From positions 71,053,001 to 71,117,000 of the forward strand of contig NC_080586.1 of NCBI RefSeq assembly GCF_029962835.1: 64,000 nucleotides of DNA, given 5' to 3'. Source of the stretch: Magnolia sinica (lineage: Eukaryota; Streptophyta; Magnoliopsida; Magnoliales; Magnoliaceae). Positions 60,694 to 64,000 of the stretch are shown here, piece after piece. Every line of letters starts with the position of its first letter. Positions within the stretch are counted from its first letter, which is position 1. The notes under the pieces are model-generated. The model saw only the letters and a program-made list of their open reading frames with translations. It made no database searches and was not told the DNA's origin. The translations under genes were made by a program, and so were the position numbers.

Positions 60694-60717
60694 AATAACA
60701 AGGGAGATCGATCGAAC

Positions 60718-61256
60718 CAGATAGAGAGCGTAGCAGCGCAAGAAGATGGCCTTCTTCCCGATCTGATCGCGGAGGACGTGAGCGGCCCGTCGATACTCCC
60801 GACAGTCAAAGTACGACTTGGCAAGGAGAAAGTAGTCAATCTTGACGTCATCCTGTTCTTCTTCGAGGACGGGGGTGCCGATGTAGGAGACGCCTGTTAG
60901 AGGGGTGGATGCGATGTCGGCAGGGTGGAATCTGTGGTGGCGAGTACTGGAGGTGGTTCTGCCGCTGCTACAGTGGAGTCGGGTCTGGTGGTGGGAATTG
61001 GTGACTTTTGCCGGGTCTTGCTTGATTCCGACCAGCTGTTCTGCTGCCCTGTAATAAAATAAAATAATAAAGAGTTTGAATGAAGGAAATCAAGTATTAG
61101 AGATGGAAGGGACTGAGATGGAATAAGAGGAAGAAGATGGGGGGTAAAATGGGAAAACCATTTGGAAGCTGAGTAGAGGCAGCGATCTCTGAGTTGACGG
61201 ATCGCTGTACAGAGCTCACTTCTGTAGCTTTCCCTCATACTAGTAGAAGAAGCCAT
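60718..61256 (-). CDS. APC8: APC8/CDC23, anaphase-promoting complex subunit 8, exons 1-2 only (5' partial)
   Basis: Exon 1 is 61159-61256 (98 nt) and exon 2 is 60718-61048 (331 nt), on the minus strand. The joined 143 codons are open. Exon 1 gives SYRSELCTAIRQLRDRCLYS; the junction restores Trp in ASKWAAEQLVGI. Exon 2 gives STPLTGVSYIGTPV, LLAKSYFDCREYRRAAHVL and FLRCYALYL, all hallmarks of the CDC23 N-terminus and the start of its TPR array. CDC23 is a TPR scaffold of the APC/C ubiquitin ligase, nuclear, acting in mitotic exit. Exon 2 ends CTATCTG|GTTCGA in phase 0. The remaining roughly 430 residues are not found to the left: 24 nt into intron 2 comes a solo LTR, then a copied hydrolase promoter. 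It is a truncated fragment or a gene with a giant intron. Confidence 0.85.
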
Positions 61257-61330
61257 TTGCTGCTGCTGTTCTCTCTCTCTCTGGAAAGCTATAAATAGAA
61301 AATTAAAATCGAGGGTTTCGCTAATGTACG
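61257..61330 (-). promoter_or_regulatory. APC8 core promoter region
   Basis: The minus strand reads TTTTCTATTTATAGC about 35 bases before the ATG (61289-61303) as a weak TATA-like box. A GA run and a CAGCAGCAGCAA leader follow directly before the start codon. Confidence 0.4.
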
Positions 61331-61954
61331 CCGTGAGTTCCCGGCCCGTGGTAGCTGGATTTCAAAGGCGCCATGTCAAATTTCAAACCCGTTTACAAGC
61401 TGCTTCGGGTTTGATCGGCTCTCCGTATTGGGCCCTTTGAGGCGGGTCTCGCATTGTCGACGAAATGTCAATAATATCGCCAATAGCGACACCGAAACCC
61501 CCCTTTTTCGTTTCTCTCTGGATTATCGGCGATATCGTCGATAATTTTGGATTTCTTGTGACAAAATAGGTAAAAAAGGAAAAAATCGAAAAAAAAACCT
61601 TTAATTTCGGTAATACCTGGTTGATGGTTGATCGGAACTCGAAAGAAAAGAATCTGGGCAGCAATCGACAGCTCTCGTCTTCGACGGAGGTAAAGAAATC
61701 TAAAATTTTTCCTTTTCTTCGTTCGATTGGAAGATTGATGTCACAAATACATGATTTCGGCTAAAAATCAGGGATTTGAGGAGATTGAGATAGGATTTTG
61801 AAACCCTGGGTTGAAAATCCCTCCTCTCCGCCGAAAACCCCTTTTTGCAGACGAAAAACCCTCTTCTATTTTTTTTTTTTCCTTTTATGCTTCAGAACTA
61901 CAGAAGCAGACCGCGCATGGTGCGATCTTACACTTGGGGCTATGAACAGAGATC
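61331..61954. other. APC8 upstream region
   Basis: No gene is seen. 61455-61560 contains AATATCGCCAATAGCGAC and TTATCGGCGATATCGTCGA, text like the body of the MITE at 18464-19204. This may be a remnant of that family near the promoter. Confidence 0.4.
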
Positions 61955-62815
61955 ATGAGCGATGGCCCCCATATGTCAAAGTGCACATAATCAAGCACTC
62001 CCTTACATACATGTTTACCAGTTTTAAAAGATAACATAGATTGTTTACCATATATACAATGCTCCCTTATATTTAAATAAGAATTCTTAAAAACTAGAAT
62101 TAAACAACGGTCGGAAAGTACATTCATGCCTTGCTCTCTCACGTGGCCCAAACGAGCATGCCACATATGTGCAGATGTGGAATCTGCAACAGCCCCTGCC
62201 GTTCCACATCTTAAAGTGCTCCAGATCAACCTTTAAAGGTTACCGTGCCTCTGTGCTCTCATAACCATGCGTGCCTCTTTTGAAACTTTAAGGATACCAT
62301 TAAAATTGGTGAACTTGAACCCTATTGCTTTAAGTGCACCGAGAGAAATTAAACTCTTGTTCATGTCAGAAACGTGCTTGACCTTAGTTAAGGTATGCTC
62401 CATCCTATCAGACATCTTGACATGCACCGTACCAACAGCCACAACGTTATAGGCATTATCATTGCCCATAAACACCTATCCACCATCGCACTCTCTGTAA
62501 TTGGTGAACCAACTCTGATGAGGAGTCATGTGATACCAAAACCCCTATGTCAAGGATCCACTCGTCTCTACAATCATCGTACAAGTGTCCGATCATAGAC
62601 ACTGACAACACATCACATTCACTTGTCTCTTCATCAGCCGTTTCAGTGTTGGTCTCCCTTGAAGAAACCTCTGAGTTTTCTTTCTTCGATTTATGATTTG
62701 TATAATCTTTTTTCATGTGCTCAACCATTCCACAATTCCAATACTTTAACTTGCCCTTGCCCTTGCCCTTGGATTTGGATCTTGATCGAGAAGATCCCGT
62801 ATCTCGCTTAGTATT
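61955..62815 (-). pseudogene. Ty1/Copia gag-pol relic (zinc knuckle, protease, pre-integrase)
   Basis: Reading the minus strand, the knuckle region (KLKYWNCGMVEHMKKDYTNH) has lost two of its cysteines to Tyr. The protease part has DEWILDIGVLVSHD, where DSGAS-like text is expected. Then come IGTV-like and HVSDMNKSLISLGALKAIGFK in 62233-62475. The pre-integrase part is WHARLGHVREQGMNVLSDRC and GKQSMLSFKTGKHV in 61885-62229. Homology fades after DIWGPS near 61955. It is broken by stops and truncated at both ends; the 5' side is cut by an LTR at 62816. Confidence 0.88.
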
Positions 62816-64000
62816 TGTCACGCCCCAAACCCGGAAATCGGATTCACAGGAATCCCGATCGCCGAATCGGTACCGACAGCCTCCGTAGTACCCCATTCTC
62901 GGTTCCTATCGTCCATACGCCAGATTCCGATCCTGGGGTCCTACATGGAGGTTTTTTTTTTGTACGTTTAACTCGTAATAAGCATAACCACAAGATTACC
63001 TAATTCACAAAGGCAACATCATCATCACATATCCACTAATATAATCATTTGAGTACAATGCTGAAAGGGAAATACATAAATCTAAAATCAAGCACCAGAA
63101 AACTGCCGCACGCTCCAAGCTCAACACTGCTGCAACCTAACATCACCTGCACGCATCTATCGTGCATAAGCTTATAGAAAGCTTAGAGGGTGGTGTAAGT
63201 GTGTGCATAAGGTAAGTGCCAAGTATTCAATATCAGAGTAATCAGATTAAGCGGAAGTACTAACGAGTCCATGGATCATACAATATCAGGGTACACAATA
63301 CAAATCAACTATGCAAATGAGGAGTCAAAGCGAGCCAAATATTAGATGCCGAGGATACAATGCCATAAGTCACATAATATCGAAAGTACTGGTAATCCAT
63401 AAATTGTATAATGTCGAAATAAGCAGAAATACTGACAAGAGCATGAATTATCATAGTAAACGGAATATTGACAAGATCATAAATCATACGATAACAGAGT
63501 AAGCGAAAATACGGACAAGTCCATGAGTCAATCAATGTCAGAATATAAAATGTAGAACAACTATGCAAATGATGAATCATAGATAACCAAATATCAGATG
63601 CAATACAACATACATTCCTGATGAGTAACACAAATAGCGTCAGCCGTACCTAGGCCATATAAATGCAGAGACACAATAACCCAAAATGCCGTATGCCGCG
63701 GATGTTATGCAATATGCGGTGCGAATGGAATGACCATACTAGAGTGTGAAGTCGGGATGATAGTACGTAGTATCGCAGGCTATAGGGTCCATCACAAGGG
63801 ACTTCTATCCAAACCAGTCCCATACCTAAATTTGGATAGTCAGACTCAATGTGGTAAACTCCTGATCTCAGGTTAGTCGCGCGCCCTAACCGAAATCCTG
63901 GCCATTGCGAAGGCACACGTAACAAATAGTTGCGCACCACCAACTTGAGTGGATAGTGAATGAATGAATGCATTAATGAGTATGCAACTCCTGCTCACTA
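62816..64000 (+). repeat. LTR of the TGTCACGCCCC family, running off the window
   Basis: It starts TGTCACGCCCCAAACCCGG inside the Copia gag region and continues to the end without a coding domain. The beginning matches the patch at 1443-1516. Internal repeats such as AGCGAAAATACGGACAAGTCC and AAGCAGAAATACTGACAAG (63420-63520) are common in such LTRs. Its right end and target-site duplication are outside the window. Confidence 0.65.

Noticed and set aside
60655..60900. 81-codon ORF on the + strand across the LTR border
   Set aside because: It is the antisense shadow of APC8 exon 2 and crosses a known insertion border.
63300..63560. Irregularly spaced repeated words (AAATAC..GACAAG, AATATCAGA), possible CRISPR-like array
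   Set aside because: The units are imperfect, the spacing is irregular and the genome is eukaryotic. It is an LTR-internal repeat.
1..64000. A previously undescribed multi-gene system
   Set aside because: Apart from one hydrolase gene and a partial APC8, all recognisable coding text belongs to transposable elements. Nothing points to a new cluster of cooperating genes.

Overview
The window is nuclear DNA of a flowering plant. It holds genes split by canonical GT-AG introns plus one GC-AG intron, plant lineages of LTR retrotransposons (Athila-, Tat- and Tekay-like Gypsy; several Copia), an L1-type LINE, hAT- and Harbinger-type MITEs and tRNA-derived SINEs. The very long introns and the abundant repeat family with CCACCATGATGTATGTG termini suggest a woody lineage with a large genome. 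A magnoliid is my guess, made without a database search. About nine tenths of the window is repeats or unassigned intergenic and intronic DNA.

Layout. 1-5907: 3' part of a decayed Athila-like Gypsy element (protease, RT, RNase H, integrase, 3' LTR). 5908-13570: intergenic repeats and a possible orphan gene start at 7801-7954. 13803-34180: one complete gene on the + strand for a 239-residue dienelactone-hydrolase-family protein. It has seven exons, including a 22-nt micro-exon, spread over 20.4 kb. Its introns carry a short Copia LTR array (intron 1), a Copia relic on the opposite strand with a nested 741-bp MITE (intron 2), and a 5.6-kb L1 LINE with perfect 20-bp target-site duplications that itself contains a dimeric MITE (intron 3). 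34181-43791: MITEs, a Tat-like Gypsy fragment, an LTR on the minus strand and scraps of coding sequence. 43792-about 47060: a Tekay-type LTR fragment with three unrelated tandem arrays. 47589-50699 and 57352-60693: two solo LTRs of one family in opposite orientation, each with a perfect 5-bp target-site duplication. Between them, 51455-57141 is a diverged direct copy of the upstream region of the hydrolase gene. 60718-61256: the first two exons (143 codons, open) of an APC8/CDC23 anaphase-promoting-complex gene on the minus strand, whose remaining exons I cannot find. 61955-64000: a Copia gag-pol relic cut by a TGTCACGCCCC-type LTR that runs off the window.

Only the hydrolase looks like an intact gene. 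The APC8 piece is either a truncated 5' fragment or the start of a gene with an enormous intron 2; the adjoining copied hydrolase promoter block argues for a rearrangement breakpoint. I found no operon-like or defence-like system. The interest here is in gene and transposon architecture: a segmental duplication of a promoter without its gene, an LTR 24 nt from a splice donor, a GC-AG intron fixed by reading phase, and nested insertions whose target-site duplications can be read directly.
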